From NCBI GenBank assembly GCA_037447655.1, contig JBBHKE010002138.1, forward strand, positions 1 through 64,000: a DNA stretch of 64,000 bases, written 5' to 3'. Position numbers and translations under genes: made by a program. Numbering within the stretch: the stretch's first letter is position 1; every line of letters begins with the position of its first letter. The notes under the pieces were generated by a model. That model saw only the letters and a program-made list of their open reading frames with translations. It did not search any database and was not told the DNA's origin. Shown here one piece after another: positions 1 to 11,998 of the stretch. Origin of the DNA: Zygnema cylindricum. Taxonomy: Eukaryota; Streptophyta; Zygnematophyceae; Zygnematales; Zygnemataceae.

Positions 1-790
1 ACTCAAAGGAGATCACATCAAATGACAGATTTTTCCCTCGTGCCAAGTAAAACATTATGATCAAATGAAAATAATCTCTGTTTTTGTGCAAAATGTCCAA
101 ACAAACCTGAATTTCCGTTCAAAGAAGGAACCCAAGAAACAAGTCTAAGAAAGACCATTTAAATATCAGTTTTCTATTTCACTGCTTGAAAAAACTAGTG
201 CTATAGCAATGTAGTAGACTTGAGAGATAGCGGGGGAGAGAGATAGATAGAGAGAGAGAGGGAGAAGTGTTTTTTTAGGAATGTCACTTGAAGTTAGCAG
301 GAATAATACTGCATCATTGTGGTCAACGTAATAGAATACAGGTACAAAATATTGTTGGTGGAAAATAACACATTTCCACATCGATTATCCGTGTTTATCT
401 TACCTCTTTCGCTTCCAACTCCTTGAGGTCATAAAAAAATGTCATTTGGTCTTAGAAACAAGCCATTCTTAACTTTTTTGTTTATGTTTAAACCTAATAC
501 TGTGACAAGTTTATTTAGTTCTTGCAAATTGTTGTCCTTTGTGTGTTTGTGTCTGTACTATGTGTACTTTTTAAACATTGGAATAAGAAAAATTCTGTGC
601 CTATCGTGATATTATATACATTCTTATACCATTTTTTGGCGTTCTTATATCATTTTTGATTTTACCGATAATATGACGTATTTTTTTGTTGATTGAGCTC
701 CTTGAATACGGAGTTAAAGATTGATTTTAGCACTAATAATAATAATTGTTTTTGTTGATTGATTTTTCTGAATGGGTGTGGGCCTAACAG
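1..790. other. No gene recognised; short GA-rich stretch
   Basis: AT-rich sequence with short reading frames only. A GA-rich simple stretch lies around 220-265. I see no protein family, no splice-supported exon and no structural RNA here. Confidence 0.5.
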
Positions 791-1003
791 GAAATTGAAA
801 CCTATGCTATGGGAGCTTTGACTCTTCTTATTGCAATTATGGTTTGGAAAAACTCATTTTTGGCAAAACAAGCCAAAAGAGGCAATTGGGGGTATACCTC
901 CAAAACCAGATCCAGCAACTCCAGCTCTATCAAAGAAGGACGAGTGACACATTTATTGATAATGACTTTAACCATTATAACATTTTACTATAAATTACTA
1001 TGA
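791..1003 (+). CDS. Possible terminal exon with one membrane segment, unrecognised
   Basis: An acceptor-like CTAACAG ends at 790 and is followed by an open frame beginning E-I-E-T-Y-A-M and ending at a TGA at 1001-1003 (70 residues). The segment GALTLLIAIMVW (about residues 8-19) is hydrophobic enough for a membrane helix. It is followed by a basic stretch (K-x5-LAKQAKRGNW) and a Ser/Lys-rich part, and a second hydrophobic stretch lies at the very end. I do not recognise the family. No upstream exon could be linked; the partner exons may lie outside the window or may have been displaced by the Copia insertion 200 bp downstream. It could equally be a chance open frame in AT-rich DNA. Confidence 0.25.
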   Translation, partial: EIETYAMGALTLLIAIMVWKNSFLAKQAKRGNWGYTSKTRSSNSSSIKEGRVTHLLIMTLTIITFYYKLL

Positions 1004-1198
1004 GGAAAAGTTTGTTGTCTATCTAATAAATTTCGGTTAGGTTTGGGTTTTATTAATTGTTGTTATTACGCGAGTTTATTTAAGGATGTTGGGAAGTTAA
1101 ATTTAGTTAATTAGAGATAAGTTGAAAAAAAACGATGTTTAATTCATTTATTTGGATAAAACAATTTTTTAATTAGGAAGTAATTCCGGGAACTAAAG

Positions 1199-1703
1199 TG
1201 TTGAAATACACTTAAAGCATTCTAAAACTACTTGTGTTTTCTGCACTACTTTTGGAGTCCTAATTGCTACGCTATAAGTCTAGTAATTTGGTTTAACGTT
1301 GTGTACTTTATTTAGTGGAATGTACATACCTTTATTAGAATTGTTGATTCTTACGTAGGAATTTTTTTAGACTTAGATTCCTTTAACCGTAGCTAGATGT
1401 ACCTTCCTAAGTTAGACTTTAGATTAGATGTACCTTTAAAGTTTTTTGCAGCTACCTCTTAATCCGTCTCACTATAAGACTACCTTGTTTCGTTATGTAA
1501 AATTATTTAATCAAAAAGACACTCAAACGACGAACCTCTCACTTATTCCCTTGTTTGTCGTTACTCCTTTTCTTGTCTTTTGTCATATCTTAGCCTTTTC
1601 TACTACTTGGGCCTATCTTTGATATTTTGTCATATTAAGTCTTTTTGGGCCTTTTATGGCCCCTCATTCAATAGGTTATGGGCCTAGCCCTTCGTCTGTC
1701 TCA
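1199..1703 (+). repeat. 5' LTR of the first Copia element
   Basis: Begins TGTTGAAATACAC and is repeated at 6171 over its whole length, through the landmark GGGCCTAGCCCTTC near its end. The 3' edge is set by loss of similarity to the second copy and may be off by a few bases. No clear tRNA-complementary primer-binding site follows it. Confidence 0.85.
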
Positions 1704-1763
1704 AATTCTGTCCCGAAATTTTAGGGCAAAAATTTTTATGACTGGAAATTCCAAATCTAGCAT

Positions 1764-2861
1764 TTGTTTCTTTTTGAAAAGATATGGGGACACATTAATG
1801 GCACTGTCACGTTGCCTGTCCTTCTTGACGCCCCTCATGTGACTTTTGCTGCCGTTCAGATAGCTATCGCTTCATGGATTGAAAAACACTCTGTCGCGCT
1901 GTCGCATCTCGTCCTTTCCTTGGACGACCAGATTGCGAATCGGATCCGCGCTGTGACTACTTCGCATGAGGCGTGGCAGATTCTTTGTCGCGCCTATGAA
2001 ACCGACACTTGGCCACATCGCTTGGCACTACGTCGCCAATTCAACAGTGCTCAAAAGAACAAATCTGAATCCATGCTTGTATTTATTCAACGAATTGAAT
2101 TATTAACTGGACGACTTAAGTGTATTAATTATACAATCGCTCATGAAGATCTCATAAGTACCATTTTGGGAGGATGACCTTTGTCGTTTGACTCTTTTTC
2201 AAGTACGGTCAGTAGTGATGCTTCCACGGTCACATTGTTAGATATCACTTATCGTTTGTTACACGAAGAGACGCGTCTAAATCTTAACAAACCTGTCATT
2301 ATTACTGATGGTTCGGCATTTGTTGTCTCTTCCCCCAAGAAATCTCCAATGATTGCAGGATCTCATTTTTTTTGCAAATATTGCAAGGAGCGTTACCACG
2401 TCATCGACGCGTGCCCTGCATTGATGAGGAAACGTGAAAAAGACCGTACGGCTGGGGGACTGCGTGGACTTCCTCCAACAAAACCAAATCCGCGGTCCTT
2501 GTCGTATTTCTACGCCTACCCATTGCCACCTGATCATGCAGCCCACGCGACGGTCGATTTAAATTTGCCGTACGACCCACCATCACCGTGGTACCCTCCT
2601 AATTATTATTATCCTCCTCCAAACTCGCCGGTTTCCCCCTTTCCTAACAAACTTTCGACAACCAACAAAAATGTTAGATCTGCATCACCTGCAGTTGTAC
2701 CTGTCCCAAATATACCTTCCCCACTTTCATCCGTGGACAATGGGTACGCTTTCTCGCAGTCAGGTAACACTTCTAATAGGCTAATTAATTCTGGCGCCTC
2801 TCATCACCTGTGTTGTCTGCGTGATATAATGTTAAATATTGTTCCCATTGATATTCCATAA
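1764..2861 (+). pseudogene. Copia gag and protease, interrupted
   Basis: The first open part (1764-2177, 137 residues) matches the Copia gag (UBN2-like) pattern: a short N-terminal block, then helices with W-I-E-K-H and S-H-E-A-W-Q-I-L. A TGA at 2175-2177 interrupts it, and the same frame continues to 2861. The second part carries a CCHC zinc knuckle (CKYCKERYHVIDAC, about 2361-2402) that would bind RNA, a Pro/Tyr-rich linker, and then the protease signature. There the expected catalytic D-S-G-A reads N-S-G-A-S-H-H, so the active-site aspartate is replaced. A second in-frame stop (2859-2861) follows. The same frame resumes at about 2871 (V-Y-F-V-P-D-L-K-K-N), the usual start of the pre-integrase region. 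These changes make the protease inactive as read. Confidence 0.85.
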
Positions 2862-2870
2862 CGCATTTAT

Positions 2871-3919
2871 TTGGGAAATAATATGATTCTAACTTCCACT
2901 CTTGTTGGACAGGTGCATATTAATTCCGGTTCGCACGCCTCTCGTCCAATAATCTTGGACAAGGTCTATTTCGTACCTGACCTAAAAAAAAACTTTTTTT
3001 GGCTAGTTCGGCATTACGCCATGGAAGTTTCGGTGTTATCACTGAATCCAACGTTCAATTCTTTTCTTCTAATAGGGATCTAATTCGTAGTGGCACTAGG
3101 ATGGGCAACTTATATCTTTTATTTTTTTTTAATGATATTGCTCATGCTTCTTTAGCTCATTCTCCCTCTTTTTCCTCTTTTCTTACATGGCATCTTCGAC
3201 ACGGCCATCTTAATGGTGCTAGCCTAGGTTCCCTTGGAAAAGGGCTTGGAATGGGCTTCGACAAATTTAATGAAACAAAAAATGACTTTGTCATGGTTGT
3301 ATTCTTGGAAAAATGCCTCGTTTACCTTTTCTTTCTTTTTCTCGCTCTTTGGCTCCTCTTGATTTCATTCATAGTGATGTATGTGGTCTTATTCCAATTC
3401 CAAGCCTTAATGGCGCGTCCTATTTTCTCACTTTCATTGATGATTTTTCTCGCTTTATATACGTTTATTTTATGCGACATAAATCCGAAGTTTTTACCCA
3501 TTTTAAACATTTTAAGGCACTTGTGGAAAATCACTTGTCATCTCGCATCAAAACCATTCGCACGGATAATGGGAGGGGAAATTGTTTCAAATGAGTTTTC
3601 CGAGTTTTTACTTACACATGGCATTATTCATCACAAAACTTCTCCCCATTCTCCACAACAAAATGGTGATGCCGAACGTTTAAATCGCACTCTCATTGTC
3701 ATGTCTCGCTCTCTTCTTCATTTTGCTTCCTTACCTTTTCATTTTTGGATGGAGGCCTTACTAACTTCTTCTTATATTCGAACTCGCTCTCCTACCTCTT
3801 CTCTCTTTAACAAAACTCCTTTTGAAGCATGGTATGGCACGAAACCCGATGTTTCTCATTTTTGCGTCTTTGGGTGTGAAACATATTTCAAAATCCTTCC
3901 CCTTCCAATGGCAAATTAG
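2871..3919 (+). pseudogene. Copia integrase, frameshifted
   Basis: Pieces of one integrase lie in different frames. The zinc-binding His pair region (TWHLRHGHLNGASL) is near 3187. The catalytic core begins L-D-F-I-H-S-D-V-C-G near 3350 with the first Asp, and the second Asp lies in I-R-T-D-N-G near 3553. The reading then shifts frame to H-S-P-Q-Q-N-G-D-A-E-R with the catalytic Glu near 3670. The C-terminal part includes S-R-S-L-L-H and F-G-C-E-T-Y, typical of Copia integrases. At least two frame changes between about 3080 and 3600 break it. Integrase would normally insert the element cDNA into host DNA; this copy could not make an intact enzyme. Confidence 0.85.
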
Positions 3920-4428
3920 GTCCTCGAGCTATGCGCGGAATCTTTGTGGGATATTCCCCGAATTCCAAGGCATATCGTATTTGGTGCCCCTCTTCCCACC
4001 GAATTGTCACTACTTGTGACGTTATTTTTCATGAGACTCCTCTCATACGTAGGCTTATACCCGATTTTCCCCTCTCTCCTCTACCTAGTTTATTTCCTCC
4101 ATACGAAACTGTCCCCTCTAATTTTGTTACTACCTTACTTACGCCTTCTTTAATCCCTTCCCCAGATACGCCCCCTTTAATCCCTCACGTTTCTCTTATT
4201 TCTACAGTTTTTTCGTCTTCCACAAATTCTGTTCCTTCCTCTAATTCCGGCGATGAATTTTTACTGGGACATCCCGCGATTTCCGGAGATCAACCTCCAA
4301 CTGTACAATTTGATACTAGTGACGCGATGGTCCTTCATGCGCCAAATGTTTTTGTCGCCGATGACGCGACGGTCCTTCCCTCGACAAATTTGTTTACAAG
4401 TCCTTAGGAAGTTACGTCGCCGGCACGT

Positions 4429-5316
4429 ATGGAGCGTAATTCGGTCATTGTTACGCCGTTAACGCCACTTGAGGAACAACTTGCCGTATGTCAAAGTACG
4501 CGCCTTTTACAACCGACGTGGAAAATTCTTGAAAATCTTGCTCACGCCAACCTTGCCGACGTCAAAGATCCTCCTACATTAAATGTTGCTTTGAAACGAC
4601 TTGATGCTGACATGTGGTGGCTCGCTACTACACAAGAGTACGACGCATTAATGATGAACAACACGTGGACGCTGTGTACTCTTCCACCAAATCGGCGTGC
4701 GATTGGTTCTCAGTGGGTTTTCAAGATCAAACGGCTGGCAGATGGTACGATCGACCGTTACAAAGCACGTCTCGTCGCCAAAGGCTACTTACAAACAGAG
4801 GGCGATGACTACAACGAGACTTTTGCCCCTGTCGCGAAGTTTGACTCTATCCGTACGATTTTGTCTCTTGCAACTCTTCATGATTGGGAATTACAACAAT
4901 TTGACGTCAAAAGTGCTTTTCTTCATGGTAGTCTCGCAGAAGATATTTTTATGGAACAACCACCTGGTTACGCTGTCCCTGGTACCGAAACCCTTGTTTG
5001 TCATTCACGTAAGTCCATTTATGGTCTTAAACAAGCACCTAGAGTTTGGCATCAAACCCTTGTCGCAACATTAATTAAAGAAGGTTTTAGGGAAATCAGT
5101 GCAGATCCTGGAATTTATATTGGAGGTACAGGTGACCAGTTAATCATCATTATTATTTACGTAGATGATTTAATTCTCGCAGGTCCTACTAAGTCCTCTA
5201 TTCGTCAAGTCAAAGGCATTCTCTCGTATTATTGGCCTATGACCGATTTAGGCGATTTTGACTATTACTTAGGCATCACTATTTACGTCAAAGGTCTGCA
5301 TGCATTTTTCAAATGA
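4429..5316 (+). pseudogene. Copia reverse transcriptase domain, largely open
   Basis: A 295-residue open frame covers most of the Copia reverse transcriptase. It contains W-V-F-K-I-K-R near residue 90, K-A-R-L-V-A-K-G, F-A-P-V-A-K-F near 140, the Q-F-D-V-K-S-A-F-L-H-G block with the first catalytic Asp, Y-G-L-K-Q-A-P-R-V-W, and the catalytic Y-V-D-D-L-I-L-A-G near residue 245. The first ATG (4429) follows a broken Ser/Pro-rich linker from the integrase, so it is probably not a true start. The frame ends at a stop shortly after D-Y-Y-L-G-I-T-I, before the connection to RNase H. This is the best-preserved part of the element. Confidence 0.9.
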
Positions 5317-5343
5317 GTCAAGAGCATTACATTCTTAATCTTC

Positions 5344-6148
5344 TTGAGCATTTTGACATGTCCGATTGTAATTCTTGCTACTCCCCTTGATCCTAATACC
5401 ACTCTCACCAAAGTATCCTCATACGGGAATGCCCAAGGAGATATAAGCTCATTCTATCGGTTGATTGTAGGAAAATTCATGTATGCTATGCTTGGTACAC
5501 GGTCGGATATATGCGACATGTGTCGCAGTTTGTCTTTTATCTCAATTTTCGCATTGTGCCACTCAAACTCATCTCCAACCCGCCAAGCGTGTCTTTCGAT
5601 ACCTTCAAGGAACAAAACATCTTCACCTCACTTTTTCCCATCCTTCTCCTCCCTCACCTTCCTCCTCTTTCTTTTTTCCGGACACATCGATTATTGAATT
5701 TTGCGATGCGGATTGGGGAAATCAACCCGATGATCGACGTTCCATTTCCGGTGTATGTTTTTCTTTAGGTGGTGGACTCGTCTCTTGGTCTTCTTCAAAA
5801 CAAACCACGGTTGCTCTTTCCTCGACAGAGGCGGAATATATGGCCGGCACTACCGCCACGAAATCAACGATTTGGTTTCGACGCCTTCTTTCCGATCTTT
5901 CTTTTCCTCCATCTTCTCCCACATCCATTTTTTGTGACTCTCAAGGGGCATTGGCTCTTATGAAAAATCCTATCCATCATACACGCACAAAACACATTGA
6001 CATTCAATTTCATTTTACGCGTGATAAAATCCTTGATGCACCGTTTCTTTCTCTCATTGTTCCTCCAGCTCTCAACTTACCAATTTTCTCACTTAACCTC
6101 TTCCTCGTCCCTCATCATCACATTTACCATGCCGGTCTTCGTGACTAA
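5344..6148 (+). pseudogene. Copia RNase H domain, frameshifted
   Basis: A first short frame (5344-5697) holds the R-L-I-V-G-K-F-M-Y-A type connection. A second (5483-6148) holds the RNase H core: F-C-D-A-D-W-G near 5700, S-W-S-S-S-K-Q-T-T-V-A-L-S-S-T-E-A-E-Y near 5790, F-C-D-S-Q-G-A near 5930, and H-T-R-T-K-H-I-D-I near 5980. The Asp and Glu positions expected to bind metal are present in this part. The two frames overlap but are out of register, so the polyprotein is broken here too. The end lies only 12 bp before the polypurine tract. Confidence 0.85.
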
Positions 6149-6160
6149 ACATGCTTTAAT

Positions 6161-6170
6161 CGAGGGGGGG
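6161..6170 (+). other. Polypurine tract of the first Copia element
   Basis: CGAGGGGGGG sits directly before the TG of the 3' LTR, the expected position of the plus-strand primer for reverse transcription. Confidence 0.8.
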
Positions 6171-6677
6171 TGTTGAAATACACTTAAAGCATTCTAAAAC
6201 TACTTGTTGTTTTTTACACTACTTTTGGAGTCCTAATTGCTACGCTATAAGTCTAGTACTTAGGTTTAGCGTTGTGTATTTTATTTATTGGAATGTACAT
6301 ACCTTTATTAGAATAGTTGATTCTTACGTAGGAATCTTTTTAGACTTAGATTCCTTTTACCGTAGCTAGATGTACCTTCATAAGTTAGACTTTAGATTAG
6401 ATGTACCTTTAAAGTTTTTTGCGGCTACCTCTTAATTCGTCTTACTATAAGACTACCTTGTTTCGTTATGTAAAATTATTTCATCAAAAAGACACTCAAA
6501 CGACGAACCTCTCACTTATTCCCTTGTTTGTCGTTACTCCTTTTCTTGTCTTTTGTCATATCTTGGCCTTTTCTACTACTTGGGCTTATCTTTGATATTT
6601 TGTCATATTAATTCTTTTTCGGCCTTTTATGGCCCCTCATTCAATAGGTTATGGGCCTAGCCCTTCTTCGTTCCACA
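6171..6677 (+). repeat. 3' LTR of the first Copia element
   Basis: Second copy of the 1199-1703 repeat, starting TGTTGAAATACAC and running to ...CCTAGCCCTTCTTCGTTCCA/CA. It differs from the 5' copy by scattered substitutions and a few single-base indels. Confidence 0.85.
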
Positions 6678-6683
6678 TTAAAG

Positions 6684-9600
6684 TAGTAATGTTGCGTAGA
6701 TATAGGTACGTGGAATCATGCGCAAATTAGATTGGATAAGATTGCATGACAAGAGTTTTTTTGGTGTACATTGGGAAGGTGAAAGCAACGTCATCGACTT
6801 TAGCGAATACATTGACATCGCGGAAGGTGTAAGCCTTTATTGAAGGTTCACCTTGATACAAATTTGTCATCGTTGTTTTCACTAAGTTATTACGACCCGT
6901 CACCTATGCTAGTTTGTGAAATTATGTGGACTTTATAGTCTTACAGAATGAGTAGCGGAAAGAAAGCCTCTAAGATAACCTTGACCCACTATATTTTATC
7001 AAGGAATGTCAGCCACCTAGGCAGGCAAATACTCTGAACAACCTCACCCTTGTGAGGAAAAGATTTTATTAAGTCAAACACAAAAATAATCTCCCACTTT
7101 GCTTTTATGACCAGTTAGTTATGGTTGTTAAAAGACAACAGATTTATACAAATATCCTTTGGGAGGGCATCAAAAAAATCATAAAATTACTAAGTCCTAG
7201 ACTGACCTACTCTCATAGCCTATCCACTTAACCCTCTGCCAATCGGAAGATTGTATTTTCTGAACAATAATATACTAGCCGCCACAAAAACTGTACGGCA
7301 ATTGTACAACACCACTAAAGAGGTGGTACCATCCATGTCCGATGCCATGGTTTTGTCTCCTACTCTTCGATATATAATGAGGTGCTGCCACGTGTCATTT
7401 GGAGGCTTCTTGGGCACATGGTGCCAAAAGAATCATTCTAGCTTGTCGGTGCTCACGCGGGCCATCCGAACAATTTGCAACTTCTTTTGGCACCAATTCG
7501 ATTATTCAGCGCGCCGAATACTTTTGAACAATCTGCTCCATTTGTGCTTGTTTTGTTCGATTCTGTTTTCTGATCTATTTTCCGCCAAAAATGTTTGTAA
7601 TTGTTTTGCGCCCCATGTGTGTATTGGAATCTTCTATGACTATTGGATACGAACGACGTCTGTGAGGCTTGCAAGGACTATGTTGGGCCAGGATCGAATA
7701 AGGTCGGTTTGCACCTTTTTTGGCATAAGTCATATTGTTTCACTCTCCTAGCTTTGGCTATCAAGAATTGCAACGGCTTCTTTTCTCTTCTGTCTCCTAC
7801 CTTGTGTCTCCGTTTAGAATCACAAGGCGTGTAGGAATAATATTTTTCGTAATTTATACAGTTTGTGTGTTGTTGCTATCGACTCCAAAATTTTATAAGA
7901 AGTTTTCAATTGGAACGCATTTTTATGTTGGTAATTTGCTTATTCCTGTATAATATTTTTTTTTCGCATGGAAACCTCCAACGTCCCAATCATTTATATA
8001 TTTCTTCTCATCATGGTCACATTGGTTGCGATCACAATAACAAAACACAACTTTGCTCTTGTGACAATCCGCAAAAAGATCCTACCATCCAATTATTATT
8101 ACAACGTGCGTGTCTTGACGTCTTAACCTTTATAACTTTTATTAAACTTATGATGTTTTTCTTTTAACGACTCGATAACAAGATAGGATAGCCAAAATGA
8201 TTGTATTTTTATGCCTACAATGTTGATTGGAATCATTTAATAAAGCTAACTATTGCGATAATGTACCATTATTTCACTATATGCAAATATCCTATCTTGC
8301 CGAAAAAAAATAAACTAACAATTTTGTGACTGTAACAATTTGATATCTCGCTAAAATAACAATAATATACACACCAAGTTATTACATCATGTATTATACA
8401 TATGTATTGGACAGTTTTTTTGTTTTCCAACATCATAACACTTCTTGCATCTCTATTAATTTTGGTGAAATGAAAAGTAGTATTTTTTTGCTCAAAATGG
8501 TTCCACAACATGTCATTTAGACCACTCTTAGTTTAGCATTTGGTTTCAACATTTTTTGTAGAGATACGTGGTCATTTGTCGATTTAAAAAACATTAAATG
8601 GCAAGATTAATCATTGAAAATGCTAACACAGCCTCGAAAATGAGCGATAAACTGGCGGTTTGTCACTTACGATGGCGCGATAATGAGATTTGATAACCAT
8701 TGTCATGTTACAATATAATGTCAATATTATGATAAAAAAGGCCATAAGTACATTGTTGAAAGTGAAGTTTTATTGCACTACATGCATCCCAAACTTTTAC
8801 GTCTCAACATAACCATACTTAAATAATGCGCATGAAAATAATGTGTGATATACGTAAAGATTAGGTGTTGCGTAACGATAACCTTTACGAGTCCACTATT
8901 TATTACGAATATAATTTATCATGCACTAGTATAGTAAATATGTTAAGTTGTCAAAGTTCACTAAAGTGCACTATTTCGGAAAAAGTCCTCTCAAGTGGAC
9001 TCTCCACGGAGGTTGTTGTTCCTACCGTTTCGTCCGTTTTTGCAAAAACTTGGCCAAGTGAAATCTTCCTAGTTTAAGGACCTCTATGCTAGGTAATTAG
9101 CAGAACGCTGATCGGGCGAATCCCACGACTTTGTTTTCTTTGTGTCCATAGTGAGGACAAAAAACTCCACCAAAGTGCAATATTTGGGCTTTAGCTTAAA
9201 GGAAATGTTTCTCCGCCGCCGTTTATTACGTTGTGGCTTCCAAAATATTGTTGCATTTGTTTCAAACCTTTTTTTTTAATTTTATATGGCAAAGGCTTGA
9301 ACACCCCTGTCTAAAAGGTATATGCAAAAATGTCTAACTTTGTTTGAAATTTTAGCTCAACTTTAGCGAATTATTCGATGACTACTATTTATCCGATTAT
9401 TTTCCATGAAGGCATATTGAGAAGGCGTTGCAGTGATTTACGAGGAAACATAAATAGATGTTATTCAAGAACACTTTATTTTATGGTTTGATGTAGTGAA
9501 AAGGGTCAGCATACAACGAAGGCGTTTGCGAATGGTTTGAAATTTAGTTATGCTTCAATTTTTTTTTCGACTATCATTTATTGCCTTGTGGCTCACAATG

Positions 9601-10075
9601 GCTCGTTGCCCATGTTTGAAAGGCACCTAAAATGGTTGAAAAAAGTTGAGCGAATAAGCGGAAACAAATTTGAACTTAGCCATAACTTATCACTTTCCCT
9701 AAATGAGGAGGATAACCATCGAGCTCTAAAAGTTACTAAAACAGTTGAAGCATTTTATACGAAGAATGTGAGAAAAGAAAATAACAACTTTAGAAAAGTC
9801 AAAATAACAACGTTTTTCACAAACTTGACTTTTGTTGTTACTATAATGAGAAAAGGCAATGATGCATAACTAGAGAAGCGGCTCACGGAATGAGAAGGCA
9901 TTTGAAACAAGTGTTTTTCGTCTTTGATAGTTTATCAGAAGAGTAGATTATCATCAACCCCGAAGAAATCAAATTTCTTTAGTGAAAGAGAAAAATAGGA
10001 GGAGAAAAATATAAATTTTCTTGAACTGACTGACAAATAATTCTATGCTCTAACTAACGCACTTGAATGGGAAAA
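6684..10075. other. Gene-poor stretch, no family recognised
   Basis: AT-rich DNA. Open frames at 7251-7751 (plus, 166 residues) and 9537-9869 (plus, 110 residues) match no family I know, and I see no splice or codon support for them. A diverged copy of a dispersed repeat described at 19.74-20.11 kb is recognisable at about 8690-8830 (TTGCACTACATGCATCCCA and ACATAACCATA). Confidence 0.5.
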
Positions 10076-10079
10076 AAAT

Positions 10080-10320
10080 TATGGGTGGATAAAAGACACT
10101 GGTGTTTCTCAACGCAAGTGCTGGGACAGGTCTTACTTCGATAACCTTCAAACCAATTCTCTAAGGAGAATATACTATGCCAACGGACAGAGTTTTTCCT
10201 CAAAGGTGAAGGGACAGACATAGCGAGCCTCCATGATGTTTTCTATATTCCACACTTCAAGAAATAGATATATTCTACTTGTCTACCACAAAGTGAAGGC
10301 ATTGTGGTAATTCTTGAAAC
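10080..10320 (+). pseudogene. Copia protease-region fragment
   Basis: Translation of the plus strand around 10080-10270 gives W-I-K-D-T-G-V-S, then Y-F-D-N-L-Q-T-N, R-R-I-Y-Y-A-N-G-Q-S-F-S, and after a stop S-M-M-F-S-I-F-H-T. This follows the Copia protease order (D-T-G-A-S, Y-Y-A-x-G, L-H-D-V-F-Y-I-P) seen in the other Copia copies of this window (for example 32560-32780). It contains stops and at least one shift. No LTRs could be assigned to it. Confidence 0.6.
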
Positions 10321-10990
10321 TGAAAAACAAAGAGTTAGTTAGAAATGTGGAATTATTGTTACAAGCACAAGAATTGCAAACCAAATATATGGGTTGGATC
10401 TTGCTGAGGAAAGAAAAAAAAGCGCGGGAGAGAAAAATGACAAAACGCGCGGGAGAGAAAAATGACAAGTAGAGGGAAATAATGATACACGGGGTCGGCC
10501 ATTATGAGCGACAACGATAAATCTGAGCACCACAGACTTCCGACTCCGGAGCATAATACCACAAGGCTCAGATAGAACAAGTGACCAAGCAGATTGATCA
10601 GATTTTAGAGTGGGTAGAGATAGGACAAACACAGAGTAGCTTCAGACAGATTTGCTACTTCCCATTGTAAGAATAGAAGTACAATTGATGTGAGACAAAT
10701 TGGATAAATTGTTCCTCTTAATAAAGCTAGATTCTTGTTGTGGATTCCTGTTTTGTCTTTTCTGTTATGTTAATAGTGATTGTCTGTTCCTAAGCACACG
10801 ACTAAATAGCCTAAAGCTAACATACTCACTAAGTGGCGGTCCAATCATAATCCGCCACTTGTAAAATGTTCGCCGCACAATAAGACGTGGGAGACAGCTG
10901 CATGTTTTGACAAAAAAATCTGCAAACTGAAAAACTGACAAAATCCCGCTACAATTCCCCTCCCGAAAATATCGCCTATACTAAGCAAAC

Positions 10991-11174
10991 CGATTCGTCT
11001 ATCAAACACAAACGATATGATGTAAATCGGTGTACTGGAGAATCGCCCGGAATTGCACCAAAAAATAACACTCCCACTCGATCGATTTGTCTATCAAACA
11101 CAAACGATATGATGTAAATCGGTGTTCTGGAGCATCGCCCGGAATCGCACCAAAAATTAACACTTCCACTCGAT
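10991..11174. repeat. 92-bp tandem duplication
   Basis: Two adjacent copies start at 10991 and 11083, with the shared core CTATCAAACACAAACGATAT and GATGTAAATCGGTGT followed by TGGAG-ATCGCCCGGAAT. They differ by a handful of substitutions. Function unknown. Confidence 0.8.
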
Positions 11175-11578
11175 TCAGCGGTGATTTCAGTACTTTTAGA
11201 CTTTTGTTGACCGCGTACCTTCGTCAAAATATTATGCGGTCACTTTCGGTGAACTCCAGTGACGTAATGAAAATCAAACCATACATTTGGCGAAATCGTG
11301 TATGTGTGTTCCGCATAATGGTCCGTACAAGACCGTTAAACAAACAATGAACAGATGTCGCGCCACTGGCGCACCACGAAGTCATGGAGGACCGTGTACC
11401 TTTAATCATACACTTGTCAGTCGTAGTTGAAGATTCTGAGTAACCGAGGGCGGCGCACTCCAACGTATACATATTGATGAACCGTAGAGGTTTGGAACTC
11501 TGAGCGCCGGTTGCAGTCGTCCAAACCTGTTTGGTCTTGCCGAAGTACCAAGGTTGGGAATAGTACTTTGAGAGTACT

Positions 11579-11998
11579 TTAGTCGGATTTTTCGAGAGAA
11601 TCACTTATCTTTCGTTTCTTGATTTCCTTAGTAATAGAAATTTCCTTAGAAACGTCCTCCTTAGTCTTTTCTGTACCTGCAAGAAAATTGGTCCTGGCAC
11701 AGAGTTTAAGCTTATCTCTTCCTACAGCTTTTGTAAGCATATCGGCTGCATTTTCTTTATCAGGAGTGCAGGAAAACTCCACTGCAAATGTACGATTGTC
11801 AACTATTGATTGAAGGTTTTTTCCCATGCCGGTCGCCACTTCGCACCATTTACAAGCTTCGGGGTACGATTGTGGATTGTTTGGCCGGCTAAAGGCGACG
11901 AAGTACCAATTGTGCTTCGATGTTCTTCTTCCACATTCGGAAATTCGTCCCGTTGACCAGAGCAATTTTTTTGGGCATTTATTTGACTTGCTCCTCAT
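11579..11998 (-). pseudogene. Copia RNase H C-terminal remnant
   Basis: The minus-strand frame contains F-A-V-E-F-S-C-T-P-D-K-E-N, then A-A-D-M-L-T-K-A-V-G-R-D-K-L. This is the conserved end of Copia polyproteins, where the usual form is A-D-(I/M)-L-T-K-A-L. The residues before it (W-Y-F-V-A-F-S-R-P) are not recognisable and the rest of the polyprotein is absent. Only about 150-200 bp is convincing. Downstream on the same strand (11580-10990) lies unplaced repeat-like sequence that may be its LTR, but I could not find a partner copy. Confidence 0.6.

Larger units (their letters stand above)
1194..6683 (+). mobile_element. Ty1/Copia LTR retrotransposon, both LTRs, degraded coding region
   Basis: Two direct repeats of about 505 bp bracket an internal region with gag, protease, integrase, reverse transcriptase and RNase H in Copia order, all on the plus strand. 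TAAAG occurs just before the 5' LTR (1194-1198) and just after the 3' LTR (6679-6683), a candidate 5-bp target-site duplication, though the exact LTR 3' end is uncertain by 1-3 bp. The frames are broken by stops and shifts, so this copy is not autonomous. The LTRs differ at a modest number of positions (roughly 95-97% identical by eye), suggesting a fairly recent insertion. Confidence 0.9.

Noticed and set aside
7251-7751. 166-residue plus-strand frame
   Set aside because: No family, no splice or repeat support; Cys/Phe-rich composition is consistent with a chance frame.
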